The notes under the pieces were generated by a model. That model was not told the origin of the DNA, made no database searches, and saw only the letters and a list, made by a program, of their open reading frames with translations. A DNA stretch of 64,000 nt from positions 2,733,001 through 2,797,000 of the forward strand of contig NC_088326.1 in NCBI RefSeq assembly GCF_910592395.1, given 5' to 3'. Shown in pieces: positions 1 through 12,579 of the stretch. Made by a program: the position numbers and the translations under genes. The stretch comes from Lineus longissimus (Eukaryota; Nemertea; Pilidiophora; Heteronemertea; Lineidae). How positions within the stretch are numbered: the stretch's first letter is position 1; each line of letters begins with the position of its first letter.

Positions 1-150
1 GTTGTAACTGGAAAAATGGAAAAAAATCATTAAGTACAGACTCTCCCAAAGTTGTAACTGGAAAAATGGAAAAAAATCATTAAGTGCAGACTCTCCCAAA
101 GTTGTAACTGGAAAAATGGAAAAAAATCATTAAGTACAAACTCTCCCAAA
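1..150. repeat. 50-bp tandem repeat, three copies at the window edge
   Basis: Three nearly identical 50-bp units lie head to tail at 1-50, 51-100 and 101-150, differing by one or two bases. The array starts at the first base of the window, so it probably continues to the left. The open frames across it come from the repeat and are not a gene. Confidence 0.9.
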
Positions 151-3100
151 GTTGTAACTCCACTGTTGTCAAAACACAAGAACGTCTTGATTCTCCAGCA
201 CTTGAGTAATATCTTAGGACAACAGGCCATTGGAGTGTAATTACCCCTAGGCTCTCCCTGACCCCAAGGACCCTCAGCTTTCTCCAAGCTGATCGGATCA
301 TGTCTGTGGGACTGGTCATAGCGCCTACATTGTGACATTAATCCGCGCGCGGGACAAGTCAGCCCTCTTTACGTTTCACAGTTACACTGTGACATTATCG
401 TATATCAAGACACACCAATGTTGCCCCAGTGTTGACATGGGAAAAAAAGTCACATTTAAAGGCCTTCCCCAATCATATAAAAGGGAATAAGTCTTCAAGA
501 GCAGGCTATACCACCAATGAACGATTATCATTGCATGCAATTTAAATTGCTTGTTTGCAGGATGCTTTAGACAAGGACAGTGTCACAAGCTATCAGTAGG
601 CACAAACCGCAATGGCCCCTGGAGAATCGATTCCCCAACCTGCCATGAATCTTGCAGGCCTGCCACCTTGTCAACTGACCTGTCCTGGGAATTCTTTCAA
701 AAGATGTTGGAAAAACTATGTTCTTCAAGTCATCATCATCATATAACTACTAAGACGAGGGCACCATTAGTGCAACCACAATCACCCAGGGACTTTGTTC
801 AGTTGAGTGGCATGGCCATTACCATCAAAGCCAGCAGCCCTCACATCCCTCTCCCATCCCAGATGCCAGCAGACATCCTGGAAGAATGTCCTCTGATTAC
901 CAACCGAGGGTAGGCCTCCAAGAGAAGCTATGGGGAACAGAGGCAGATTTGCATCACACTGCCATGTCCTTGAGGATCAAAACTGTAAAGTTCGACCAGT
1001 CAAACATATAGAAGTAGGAGTCCTATCATAGTAGGCCTGGCCAGAGTCCACATCTCCAAGAGAAGCTATGAGAAACAGAGGCAGATTTGCGTCACACTGC
1101 CATGTCCTTGAGGATCAACACTGTAAAAGTCTGACCAGTCAAATGCATGGAAGTAGGAGTCCCATCATATCTTACAGGGAGTTCCCTCTCCTCCAACAAC
1201 TAGCTCAGCCTTCCACTCAATCATGAAGAGGATCGCTCTTCATGGCCTTGTTGGTTCCACCAAACAACAGACATGTCTGTTTAAGGAGTGTTGGCCTACA
1301 TTTTAGCTCCATCCTGGTGACGTCAGACAACCAATAACTTTTGTTTGAGATCAATTGTTTATGCACAGAAGGAGAAAAGAAGGCTTTATTTCTGTAGGAT
1401 TGACTTTATTAAGCTTTTGATAACAAGAAAAATAGATAGGTTCATCATTTACCACTTATTAGCAGACAACTATAAGCAATACTGTTCAGCTCAAAGCAGA
1501 CGTCAAAAATGTTGCTCCGCAAAAACGGGAGGCGACATTGATTGCAATGAAATACAATGTAACAACATGGACAAAGCAGGATGGTTCCCGAAACCACCAC
1601 CAGGGGAAGGAGTCTGTATTAGGTGAACAGTTAGGCAAATGTAGCCAAGGTTCTTCCTCTCTTCCAGTATTAGTACCCCAGATCCTTGGCAAAACAACAC
1701 TTTGGATCATTCGCAAAGAGTAAGGGAATCTACCCAGCCCTCAGCCTTTATCTAAAGTCTGGCCTTGGCCAACAGTGCCACTGTACTTACCCGCACAACA
1801 AACAAAAGGTGTGCAGTGGCCTGACAACATTCAGGAAGGCCAGTGCATCAGCCATTGCCATTATATTCCTCTGATGTAAACAGCTAACAAAAATCAAACA
1901 TTCACTTGTTGTTTCAAACAGCACTATACAAACTTTAGCAAATGTTCAAATGATAAAAATAGACTCTTAAATAGTATCATTTTCAGGGAAAAGAGACATT
2001 TACTTTTTGTCTAATTTGAAAAAATCTTTAAAACATTTATAAATAAGCCAAAAATTTGTTTAATCGTGACAAAAATGGCACCATTATATAGTGCTCATCA
2101 CAAGCTCAGATAACCAATGATCGATTATAAAAGATTCTATGATGATCGTCGTTCAGAAATGCACCTAATTAAATTACAATACATATATGTGTCAAAACTG
2201 TGTTGACGCTTTTAAGCCATCAGATACTAGTACACACAAGATAGGTCTTTTGTACAGGTGCCCCTCGATTGGCTAAGAAGTGTCGACACAGTATAACTTA
2301 ATATAGAAATATTCTTTGTGCTATATACATGGCTTGCTTTGGATCTTCAAAAATTTGAGAAAAGTCTTTAACGGCGATTTCGCAATGATGGACCGACGCT
2401 TTAGTCTGATGCAGCATCTATATGTATGTTCTGATGGCCTAAAATACAAGTGTCCAGACGTCATGATACAAGGCCGGTATATAATGCAATGCACTGCAGA
2501 GTGTGCCGTCACTGCCAAAAAAGATGCTGCAGAAAGCTTTGTGTAACACCAACAAATTTTGTAGTGAAGTGGCCACCAGTCGGGCAAAGATTCCGGTTAT
2601 GGGAGTTGGTGCTCATTCTGGGAGTTAAGGGTTATTTTGGCGACAACCGCCCTCAAAACTCCCTGGACTTGGCTATGCCATGAAATGCCATGGTGGTGCT
2701 AGATTAGGGAGTTTCACGACGAGGGCTAGACCTAGCCCTGCTCACATTAGTGAACAGTATTTTACACACGTAAAAAAATGTACGCTATCTTGCTTAATCT
2801 TACTGCTTGTCAAGTGGGGTTAACCAATTGACAGAGCAAACTGGGAGTTCATTGATGAACAACAAGGACATGCGTGCTATTTTTGTGCAAACTAATTTTT
2901 GCAGAATGAAATACTCTTAAACATCTAACCCTAAGCCGGAACTGGAAGATACTGGATTTACATAAAATATGAAGAAAAGAAATACAATAAAACCTCTCTA
3001 TTTTCCGCCACATTTGTCACTGGGAGGAGTGCACTGCAGTACATTATCCATCACAACCAAGCAGCACCTTCAAATGCCCATAAGTTTGCAAACAAAAACC

Positions 3101-3237
3101 TCACCCACAGGCGAAGCTATTTTGCATTGCCAGGGCCACTGTAATATAGAGAGCACATGCATCACTCCGCCCCCCACTCCAAGTGATCCGTTTTCCACAC
3201 ATTAGGTTTTCCTTTCAAGAATTCCGTCACCAGAGCA
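151..3237. other. 3' flank of the kelch gene, no gene recognised
   Basis: Several short open frames occur here, but none has recognisable protein character or convincing splice sites. The only clear structure is a direct duplication at about 915-1170. The rest is AT-rich unique-looking DNA that lies downstream of the minus-strand kelch gene and may include its 3' UTR. Confidence 0.5.
915..1170. repeat. Direct duplication, about 120-bp unit
   Basis: The segment starting near 915 (cctccaagagaagctatg) recurs near 1052 with a similar order of motifs: an aacagaggcagattt stretch, a cactgccatgtccttgagg stretch and a gaagtaggagtc ending. The copies differ at several positions, so the duplication is not very recent. 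Confidence 0.8.
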
Positions 3238-6200
3238 TCATACGATCGCTGACCCGCTCCCAGCACGACTTATGTTCATATTACTGATATACGACCAACT
3301 GTCATTCTCTGGATCATAAACCTCGGCGGTTCTTAACCGATTGAATCCATCGAAGCCACCCATGGCGTAGATCTTGCCTTCGTAGACTGTCGCGGCCGGC
3401 CAGGCGCGGGGTGTGTTCATGGCTGTCAGTGTAGTCCATTGTTGGGTGATGGTGTTGTATCTGCAAGTGTGATAAAGAAGACTTATTTGCAAAGAAACAC
3501 GGTCCTTTTTGTCAGGCTGTGGCTATTCATTAGTTCCACTTTCGCCTGCTAGTGGCAGCACCATACGGTGCCTTGAAAAGCAACAGCTGTCTGTTTATGC
3601 ACACAATGAAAGGTTTAGTGGTACCTCCCTTTATGGACACCTCTCTTAGAAGGACATCTCCCTATCAGGGACAGTGGTCTTTAGTGCCAAATGAGTAATT
3701 TTCTGTACAATTTGACCTCTATAATCCAGACACCTCTTTAGTGAGGACAGCACTTGTCAGTCCAAAGGGTGTCTTTAATAGAGAGGTCCTACTGTATACA
3801 CCATATGTGTAGGATATCAACACATGTTACAAAGCCTGATATACGTTATAGGTGTCCATCCCATTGTTAAATGATATTGATAAATAATATCCATGGCACC
3901 AGATTGTGTGCCTGTATAAAGACGAGATATTTTTATCGATAGTGTGCACCATTGATAAAATCATTTATCAGTTTGAAAAAATCTTATGAATGGATGAACT
4001 TTGTGTTGTTGTTATGTACTGCGCATTTTCCTCTGTCATAAAAGTAAACATCCTCAAGCGGTCAAACATACCATTTGTATCATGTCAAACATCAACCCCT
4101 ACCCACTCAGCAGATCCAAGGAGGCCAGGGCTCGTACCAATATGACTCCCATATAGGGGACTTCTGGTTCTGAACAGAAACAGAGCACCCCTTACAACTG
4201 ACCCCTCAAAAATCAGGCAAAAATAGCATTGACTTACTTTTCGACTAAATCGTAATATCTGTCTGTGTGTCTGAAACGTCCGCCGATTGCATAGATGCTA
4301 TATTCTATGGCAACAAGCACCAGCCCCGACCGTGCCTTCGACATTTCGGCAATGAACGTCCATTCCTGGTACTCGGGGTCGAACACCTCCACACTCGCAC
4401 GGTCGGTGTGGAACGTCTTATCATAGCCACCTGGTGAGAGAAACGGAAATTACGTGAGCGCAGGAATTAAGATGCGAGATTGAATTTGCTGATCAGTGGA
4501 GGAGCCACCTTCACTCCGAAGTCTAGCGAACGAGAAGAAGAAGAAGAAGACTCCGAAGTCTAATTCATCGGTAGAAATCTTACTGTAAGGCATGAAAATC
4601 AATTCATACATGAGCATAACAGGTCCCAGCAGTCTACCTCCCCCAAAGCTGGACAAGTATTTTTACATGCTACTACGGTTAGGCATCAATTGGCCTGGTG
4701 ATTTCCTCTCCTCTAATCTACTCACCTGCCACGTAGATCTTTCCCTCACACACGGCACATCCAGCTCCAGCACGTTTCCGTTTCATACTCGGTGCAAATG
4801 ACCACGTGTCCAACTTCGGATCGTATTTTTCCATGATATCAAAACTGACTGATCGATTCTCACCGCCTGAAGATAGAAATGTATAGTTACCTTGTACGCA
4901 TGCAGTGCTCAGTGGCAGGCTTTGTCTGGCTACTTATGATTATGCCCTAATATTGGGCCAGTTTGCTTTAAAGGGGGACTATAGGCAGGAGTAGAGGGCT
5001 AATTTGGCCATCTTCAAGTGACTAGTATACACAGCAAGGGCCCTAGGTCATGTCAGACTTAGCACTAAATATATCCCTCGTACAAGCGTGAATCATTTCG
5101 ACCTACTGTGAGATGTGAGAGACCCCTATTGGCAGCTTTGTGTAACTTTATCTTGCCTGCCTAGCTGCTGCCTATATTGTCCCTTTAATATCCCCTTCCT
5201 TTCAGGAGCAAGAAACGAAATGACGCACATCCCTGATGATTGAATATTTGTCAGTGGTAAAAAACCTGATATGTAGAATTGTAACTGGCAGGAATGATTT
5301 TCGGTTTCATTCCCTTGGAGACATCAGAAGAGGTCACCTGTATACCCTTGGCCAAACCACTTTACTGCCAACATGTACTGGCATATACTGACCTACAGCA
5401 TATAAGCACTGGCCTAATGCAGCCAGCGTGATGAAAGATCGAGGTATTTTCATGTCGCGTTTCGTTTCCCATTGTTTGAGTATCGGGTCGTAGCACTCCA
5501 GAGATCGCAGATATAACGTGTCTTCATTCGTGTTCAAGATGGCACACTCTCCACCAGCGGAGTAAAGGAAACCATTCAGTGTTCCCACGCCAACAGCTGT
5601 ACGCGCAATGTTCATGTTGCCCTGCAGGTTAGAAGAGGAAATGAAAATTTCGGAAAAAGATACCACTCAATCTTTCACAAGACTCGTGGTTGTAAGGAAA
5701 TGATAGTTCAATTCAAGGTCTTAATGGGTGGACAACATTCAGTACAATCATCTTTTTTGCATTGGGTTCTGTGATCATTTTATGCCCGACACTGCGGTGA
5801 GATGCCTATCGTGGTTTTTCTTCTAAAGTTGTAAAACTATAGCCACAGTGCAAGTATAGTCCCTGCATGTTGAAAAGATCTGGTAGTACTCATCAATGCA
5901 CACTGAGGTTATAATTTTACCCATGCTATAATTGTGCCATATTACCCTAAAATGGACAGGGAACCAGGGTTTTACAATTACATGACCTAATTCAAAGGAC
6001 CTGACAATTGTAGTAAAGTGACTTGCCCGAACTACCTGCATACTGTTACGTACTGAAGCACAACAACGCTTCGAATATGATTATGAAGCAGGAAAAAACG
6101 GAATATTGAAATTTACCGTCACACTTACCATGGGGATCCACTGGTCTCGCCAAACGTCATAACGCTCCATACTCTTTAACTGGGTATGAACACTCGTACG

Positions 6201-7262
6201 GCCACCGACGACAAAAATACACTGTGGCTGCGCACGAGTGCGTATCGTCGCAAGTGCATTGTTGTCCATTTTCATCCTATGTGCAACAGCGACAATATTT
6301 TGGCATTTCGGACAATTCCGAATAAAGTTAGTCCTCACGACTACTTCTTCTAGGTACTGTAGCTCTAATAACGCTAGTTTTATGTTTGGCAATATGGTAC
6401 AAGCAAGTGACTCTCGCCTCGTAGGATCGATTTCAACCCACGTGACGACAGCTTCGAAGATCTGCTCCTCTTTTTCGACTTGAATGCGTTCGTTTTTCAG
6501 AATGCTGATTAGTTTTTTTTCGCTAAGTTGGAAGAATTCTTCGCCCCGCACGACGTCCGAGAAGTGTTGTTCTAAGTATTGTTGAGCAGCAGTGTCGAGT
6601 TCAGCACACGAATACATGTCAGCAAATGATTGGATACCTGGAACAGGGAGAAGACAGTACGAGATGAAAGGAGAACATGTCTAATCATCAATATCAAATG
6701 TCAAAGGCAACTGGCCTGTTGACTCATGATTTAAAAGTAAAAAAAACATCTACAAATGTAAACAAAGTACTTTGATGCATCCAGTTGGGATTAAAGAAAC
6801 TGCAAATAAGCATTGGCTATTGATATAGAAGTGAAATATCTACAAACCTATACAATTTGATGCATCCAGTTGGGACTGAAGGAACTGCGAACAAGCATTG
6901 CGCAAGCTGACCATAGACAGCAGACTGGCGCCTTGGAGCAGAGCTTGGACGTTCTCAATGGTGATCTCCAAGGATCCCCGGTACATGAAATCGATAAGTA
7001 TTTCCATGGCATCTGGATCAATTCCATGAATTTCAATCATGCTTTTTTCTGACTCCAGCATCCCATTCGTAAACATGGCTCGCAGATACGGACTGCATCC
7101 TGCGAGGACAATGCGGTGCGCATGGAATTCTCGCTGCTCAATACACAGAGTGATGTCACATAGCCCGCCCTGTTGGCGGAGTTCGTTCATGACCTGGAAG
7201 GCATGTGTGGTATGGTATGCAACCGAAACAAAGCGGGAGTCTTTCATGGTTTTGTGGCATCC
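3238..7262 (-). CDS. Kelch-like protein (BTB-BACK-Kelch, CUL3 adaptor type), complete
   Basis: Six coding exons are spliced with matching phases: 7262-6848 (ATG at 7247), 6637-6129, 5621-5393, 4866-4726, 4430-4238 and 3460-3238 (TGA). They give about 564 aa, normal for the KLHL family. The first exon encodes the BTB domain (LCDITLCIEQREFHAHRIVL, then SPYLRAMFTNGM). The second gives the rest of BTB and the BACK domain (EQIFEAVVTWVEIDP). Six kelch blades follow, with GG doublets and spaced Tyr/Trp such as IYAMGGFDGFNRLRTAEVYD. Family members act as substrate adaptors for cullin-3 ubiquitin ligases; that role is inferred from domain order. I cannot assign a vertebrate orthologue, since it resembles several KLHL proteins about equally. 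The ATG at 7247 sits 15 nt inside the exon, just ahead of the BTB domain, and is the best supported start. An upstream exon (see 11609-11700) does not join in frame. Confidence 0.9.
3635..3795. repeat. Dispersed repeat in the last kelch introns (also at 17318-17396)
   Basis: The stretch with ggacacctctctta, cagtccaaagggtgtctttaa and tagagaggtcctactgta reappears in altered form near 17318-17396 inside the SERINC gene. The sequences are related but diverged. Both copies are intronic and look like remnants of a mobile element. Confidence 0.6.
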
Positions 7263-8390
7263 CTGGAAAAAAGATAAGAATAACATTTCAGCAAATATGA
7301 CATCTTATGATGTGTTTTTTGGCCTTGTTGACAAGTCTGGGGAGGAATAAACACTCTATATCATCAAAGTGGCTTATGGCAATGTCCTAAGTACAATAAT
7401 CTTGCCTTGGGACTTGTGACACCTACAGGTAATATGTGTGTGCAAGTGTTTTGTTTGGGCTGGTTTGTCTTTTAGATGAAACTGTCCATTAAAATCTGAA
7501 TCAACCTTTTCAAAGATGTTTGTTTGGGAGCTGACCAGTCATGCGTTTCACCTGGAACAAAGGGTCACCATGGCTTAATTATGGCATAGTCCAGAGTCGG
7601 CTTCGGCCTTCTGACATGTTCTGGTTGTGCGCATTTGATTTGTTATTTTATTTATTTATGCCATCCCCATGGCCCTGGCCATCACACATGGGCCCCGGGC
7701 CATGGCCACCATACATGAGCCTCCACCCCGGCTCTGTCTCCGATTAGTCTTCTTCGAAAAGGCCTATAGCCAAGGCTACATTTGCAGGTTCACGAGGTTG
7801 GCAAGAAGAGGGTAACAACAATCATGTTTGTATACCTCTTGAACACAGCATCATCAGTGGGAGCAATACAATACGCCTTGCATATTTTATTTGACATTAA
7901 AAATACCCACCGTAAATTTTGTACATAAAATTGTACATGAAATCGGGGGTCAACAAAAACAAACATACATGCCCCTCCCACTCCGAGGACAGATCAACCC
8001 AAATCGGACGAATCTACCTAAAATTCAAAAGCATAAAATGGAACTCAGGTGCATGTTCTATACCATGTGCGAAGTTTCCATGAAAATCAGGGTCCACCAG
8101 TGTCAAAAACATCAATTTATTTTTAGAACTTGAAAGTAGGCCTATGATTTTCTGTGTTTATTGCAACTTTTCTTGGTGGGTCACATGACCAAAACGAATA
8201 GTTAGGGCTTAAGGTCATGTGACTTCTTTTAATTTTTTTGATAAAAGTAAATATAATCGAATAGTTTGTATAAATTTCCTACGTATCATGATTAAGTGTA
8301 GTTTATAAATATAGTAGAGTTATAATTTAGCGTCGTATAAAAAAGTATCCCGCATTTCAAAATGACGTCATATTTGTTTTGGTATTTGTC

Positions 8391-8528
8391 GCGATTTGGT
8401 GAAATACGAACAAAAACTAAATGAGAGAGGTTTACTCATTTGCATAATACATAAGCTTCGGAAACTAGGAGCACCACCATCGGTGCCGAGACAAACCAGG
8501 CTGCTCTTTTGGCGGGAATAAGAATGCA
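8391..8528 (-). repeat. Promoter-like block, inverted relative of 12281-12436
   Basis: This block matches the reverse complement of 12281-12436 over most of its length. Shared pieces, in order, are cgcgatttggt, ggtttactcatttgcataat, cttcggaa, gagacaaaccaggctg and ttggcgggaataa. It contains an E2F-like TTTTGGCGGGAA and an octamer-like ATTTGCAT. The partner lies just upstream of the SERINC start, while this copy faces the kelch gene. It may be a duplicated promoter or a repeat family member. Confidence 0.7.
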
Positions 8529-8554
8529 ACCTGAGAAATAACTTTAGTATATAC

Positions 8555-11237
8555 CTTTTAAGGCACTATGGCAAACTTCCATCTCCAATTACATCAACGT
8601 ATGTTGAATCAAACACTCACACAGGGTCTCCTAGTTATCATGATCATTATACATTATCAAATACTTACATGTCGCCTTCCTTTCGGTGAAACCGAGACTG
8701 AATTATTCACATTGTGTTCAACTGCGTTCATTTCGCAGTAAATTCATTAGTTACCAATGTATGCCTTAGAGGGGGGGGGGGGGGGGGGGATGGCACTGTT
8801 TAATTCACTGTACTGGGTCCCAGTAATAAATATTGCCATAAAGACATGATATTGTATTGGGACTTCTGTAAGATTAGTTTTCTCCGCCAAACCCAAGACT
8901 GAAGAATTAACACCTTGTGTGTAGCCTGCTTTCATTTCGCACTCAATTCATTAGTTACCAATGTATGCCTTAGAGGGGGCAGAATGGCACTGTTTAGACA
9001 AGAAGCCTCATCAACAGCCTCAACGAATATTGGATAGAACGGCACTGTACTGAATCCCAGTAATAAATATTGCCTTAAAGACATATGATATTGTTCTGAG
9101 ACTTATGTAAGATTAGTTCTCTCCGCCAAACCCAAGACTGAAGAATAAACACCTTGTGTTTATAGGCTAACAAATGCAAACACTTCCAAATGGACCCCCT
9201 ACAAGAGAAGAGTGGCCCTTCTTCTCTCCGACTTTGACACCCTATACGAACATATCAATAGATCAGCCAGCGGTCCTTGGTGTCGCCGCGTGGGTTTCGT
9301 CCAGTGAAATTGTTTGCAAAGGTCAGGGAACCACGATCTGACATCCATAACCAGCGTATCCCCTTTTCATGCCAGTTATAGTCGGGTGCTACACCACAGT
9401 CGGGATAGTGGCCGCCAAATGTATGGTTGTTGAATTTAAAATCATGAAATCATGAGGCAGATCAAGTTAAAGGTCAAACTCAGGAACGACAAGATCAAGA
9501 TTTCCTTCCAATAAATTTTCAGCAAGACTTACCTTTCACTTGGACAATCGCGACCTGAATTAAGACTATAGAGACCTGCCACTTAAGTTTTCCTGGCAAT
9601 ATGGTCCATCAGAATAGCACCAGGTATAGCATACTAATGCTGACTTTATTATAGCCTACCTTTAAAGCACTGGCAAACTTCCATCTCCAATCACATCAAC
9701 GCGGTATGTTGGATCAAACACCCACACAGGGTCTCCTAATTATCATGATCATTATACATAATCAAATAATAACATGTCGCCTTCTTTCTGGTGAAACCGA
9801 GACTGAATTATTCACATTGTGTTCAACTGTGTTCACTTCGCACTCAATTCATTAGTTACCAATGTATGCCTTAGAGGGGGCAGAATGGCACTGTTTAGAC
9901 AAGAAGCCTCATCAACAGCCTCAAAGAATATTGGATAGAACGGCACTGTACTGGGTCCCAGTAATAAATATTGCCTTAAAGACATATGATATTGTTCTGG
10001 GACTTATGTAAGATTAGTTCTCTCCGCCAAACCCAAGACTGAAGAATAAACACCTTGTGTTTATAGGCTAACAAATGCAAACACTTCCAAATGGACCCCC
10101 TACAAGAGAAGAGTGGCCCTTCTTCTCTCCGACTTTGACACCCTATACGAACATATCAATAGATCAGCCAGCGGTCCTTGGTGTCGCCGCGTGGGTTTCG
10201 TCCAGTGACATTGTTTGCAAAGGTCAGGGAACCACGATCTGACATCCATAACCAGCGTATCCCCTTTTCATGCCAGTTATAGTCGGGTGCTACACCACAG
10301 TCGGGATAGTGGCCGCCAAATGTATGGTTGTTGAATTTAAAATCATGAAATCATGAGGCAGATCAAGTTAAACGTCAAACTCAGGAACGACAAGATCAAG
10401 ATTTCCTTCCAATAAATTTTCAGCAAGACTTACCACTTGGACAATCGCGACCTGAATTAAGACTATAGAGACCTGCCACTTAAGTTTTCCTGGCAATATG
10501 GTCCATCAGAATAGCACCAGGTATAGCATACTAATGCTGACTTTATTATAGCCTACCTTTAAGGCACTGGCAAACTTCCATCTCCAATCACATCAACGCG
10601 GTATGTTGGATCAAACACCCACACATGGTCTCCTAATTATCATGATCATTATACATAATCAAATAATAACATGTCGCCTTCTTTTTGGTGAAACCGAGAC
10701 TGAATTATTCACATTGTGTTCAACTGTGTTCACTTCGCACTCAATTCATTAGTTACCAATGTATGCCTTAGAGGGGGCAGAATGGCACTGTTTAGACAAG
10801 AAACCTCATCAACAGCCTCAAAGAATATTGGATAGAACGGCACTGTACTGGGTCCCAGTAATAAATATTGCCTTAAAGACATATGATATTGTTCTGGGAC
10901 TTATGTAAGATTAGTTCTCTCCGCCAAACCCAAGACTGAAGAATAAACACCTTGTGTTTATAGGCTAACAAATGCAAACACTTCCAAATGGACCCCCTAC
11001 AAGAGAAGAGTGGCCCTTCTTCTCTCCGACTTTGACACCCTATACGAACATATCAACAGATCAGCCAGCGGTCCTTGGTGTCGCCGCGTGGGTTACGTCC
11101 AGTGAAATTGTTTGCAAAGGTCAGGGAACCACGATCTGACATCCATAACCAGCGTATCCCCTTTTCATGCCAGTTATAGTCGGGTGCTACACCACAGTCG
11201 GGATAGTGGCCGCCAAATGAATGGTTGTTGAATTTAA
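8555..11237. repeat. Tandem array of about 900-bp units inside the kelch 5' region
   Basis: The phrase attagttaccaatgtatgcc recurs at about 8747, 8951, 9851 and 10748, giving full periods of 900 and 897 bp. A shorter, more diverged composite copy lies at 8555-8950. The full units look more than 95 percent identical by eye. Each carries on the minus strand an open stretch of about 65 codons (9449-9255, 10350-10156, 11250-11053) with protein-like composition, including NHTFGGHYPDCGVAPDYNW and DRGSLTFANNFTGRNPRG. I do not recognise this protein. Other short open pieces flanked by splice-like sites occur in the unit, but the start ATG and one donor seen in the first copy are altered in the later ones. 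That suggests decay. Confidence 0.85.
8771..8789. repeat. Poly-G tract
   Basis: An uninterrupted run of about 19 G sits within the first copy of the tandem array. The other copies have only a short ggggg at the same place, so the run expanded locally or reflects assembly slippage. Confidence 0.85.
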
Positions 11238-11608
11238 AACTGTTAACTGTTCACGTCAACTTTCATATAATTAGACAAACCTTCATGAATTCAATGGAGA
11301 TTGCACATCACAGGATAGAACCGAAGTGATGGCATCAAGCAGATTTAACATGATCACTTTCATCCTTACCATCATGACTTGGACGTGAGCCTTTAGTTTC
11401 TTTGAGCAAATGGTATTTGATTAGGAATAGCAATCAAAATTGCTGTTGAACATTACATGAAGTACAGTGATGTACATAATTCACACATGTCTGACTTGAA
11501 ATTTCAAACTGCGCAGTTCATTCCCGCCTTGATAGTATGACTATTTCTACAATAAAAACCCTTTGAAACCAATCCATACTTTTATCAGGAATAGATAATG
11601 TGCCTTAC

Positions 11609-11700
11609 CTTCTGCTGCAGCCGTTTTGATTTGTTTCGGAAAACTTGAAGGCATTTTAACGTTTGAAATCGGAGTAAGTGTTCCCGCGATGTTCTCCGCA
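11609..11700 (-). other. Candidate 5' exon (leader or uORF) of the kelch gene
   Basis: On the minus strand an ATG at 11654 opens 15 codons plus one base, ending at a strong donor (GCAGAAG followed by gtaagg) at 11609. The exon lies on the same strand as the kelch gene, and the next good acceptor downstream is the kelch BTB exon at 7262. The join would put this ATG out of frame with the BTB reading frame (phase 1 against phase 0). It is therefore either untranslated leader with an upstream ORF, or part of a transcript using an extra exon I did not find. The 5' limit is a guess. Confidence 0.4.
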
Positions 11701-12146
11701 GCTCACACACCAACCGACTGGCGTTCAAATCAACCGCGACCGATCATGGCCGGCTAGCAGTCACCTGCTCACCAGAGTCTTTTGTTCTGTCAATGGATCA
11801 ATATGAGAGGCATTGTTAAAACTGTGACAGGCATTGTCAAAATGTGGGCATGGCTTTAGCATACATACTTGCATGTACGTTTACCGAGCTGTTGAAATGC
11901 ATAAGGCAGGTTCTCAGCCTAGACTGACCAACAGCCATTCATCAAGTGCAAACGTAAATTGCCATCCGTGAAAAGGTGGCTGATGTTGAAGTTGTCCTTT
12001 TTAACTTGATAAAGGGATTAAAATATTATTTGGAATCAGTCCGGACTGGTTAATTGAAAAAATCAAGCCAGGTTTAGCTGACCCATAAAGGGAGACTAAA
12101 GGCAGCAACTAAGATAGGTAGGTATAGTCACGCACCCTCTTCTCCC

Positions 12147-12230
12147 CCCCCCCCCCATGGATCTGCTCCTGCCCCAAGCACGGGCTGCCCCCCCCCCCCC
12201 CCCCCCCCACCCCCACCCCCCAACCAGTCC
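12147..12230. repeat. Poly-C tracts upstream of SERINC
   Basis: Two long C runs (about 14 and 22 bases) are followed by interrupted C stretches. They lie about 350-430 bp upstream of the SERINC start codon. The G-rich strand could form a quadruplex; this is inferred from base composition only. Confidence 0.85.
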
Positions 12231-12280
12231 GCTTAACTTTAATTCTCTCTCATTCGTCTTACGCACGCGGTGCAAATTAT

Positions 12281-12436
12281 TCCCGCCAATAGAATTTCTC
12301 GCCCACCAGCCTGGTTTGTCTCAGCACCGATAGTGGCGCTCCTCGGTTCCGAAGTTCATAAATTATGCAAATGAGTAAACCACCCTCAGCTCATTAAATT
12401 TTAGGTTTTCCGGATTTAACCAAATCGCGGTATTCG
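12281..12436 (+). promoter_or_regulatory. Probable SERINC promoter block with E2F-like and octamer motifs
   Basis: This block ends about 145 bp upstream of the SERINC ATG. It contains TTCCCGCCAA (an E2F-like site on the minus strand) and ATGCAAAT (a perfect octamer). An inverted, diverged copy lies at 8391-8528. Position and motifs suggest a promoter, but no transcription start is visible from sequence alone. Confidence 0.45.
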
Positions 12437-12579
12437 CCATTTGCGTGTGACTTTGCGTCAACAGAGAGAAAATAAATACCAGATTTTTCAAAGAAGGAAA
12501 GTGATAGGACAGTCCTCGTCTGCCGTTATTTAAAAGAATAGCTACTAAGAGTTAACGTCAACACACAGGCATATAGACA

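Noticed and set aside
551-913. Plus-strand frame of 120 codons near the left edge
   Set aside because: No recognisable domain, low-complexity His run from a cat repeat, and no splice or promoter context.
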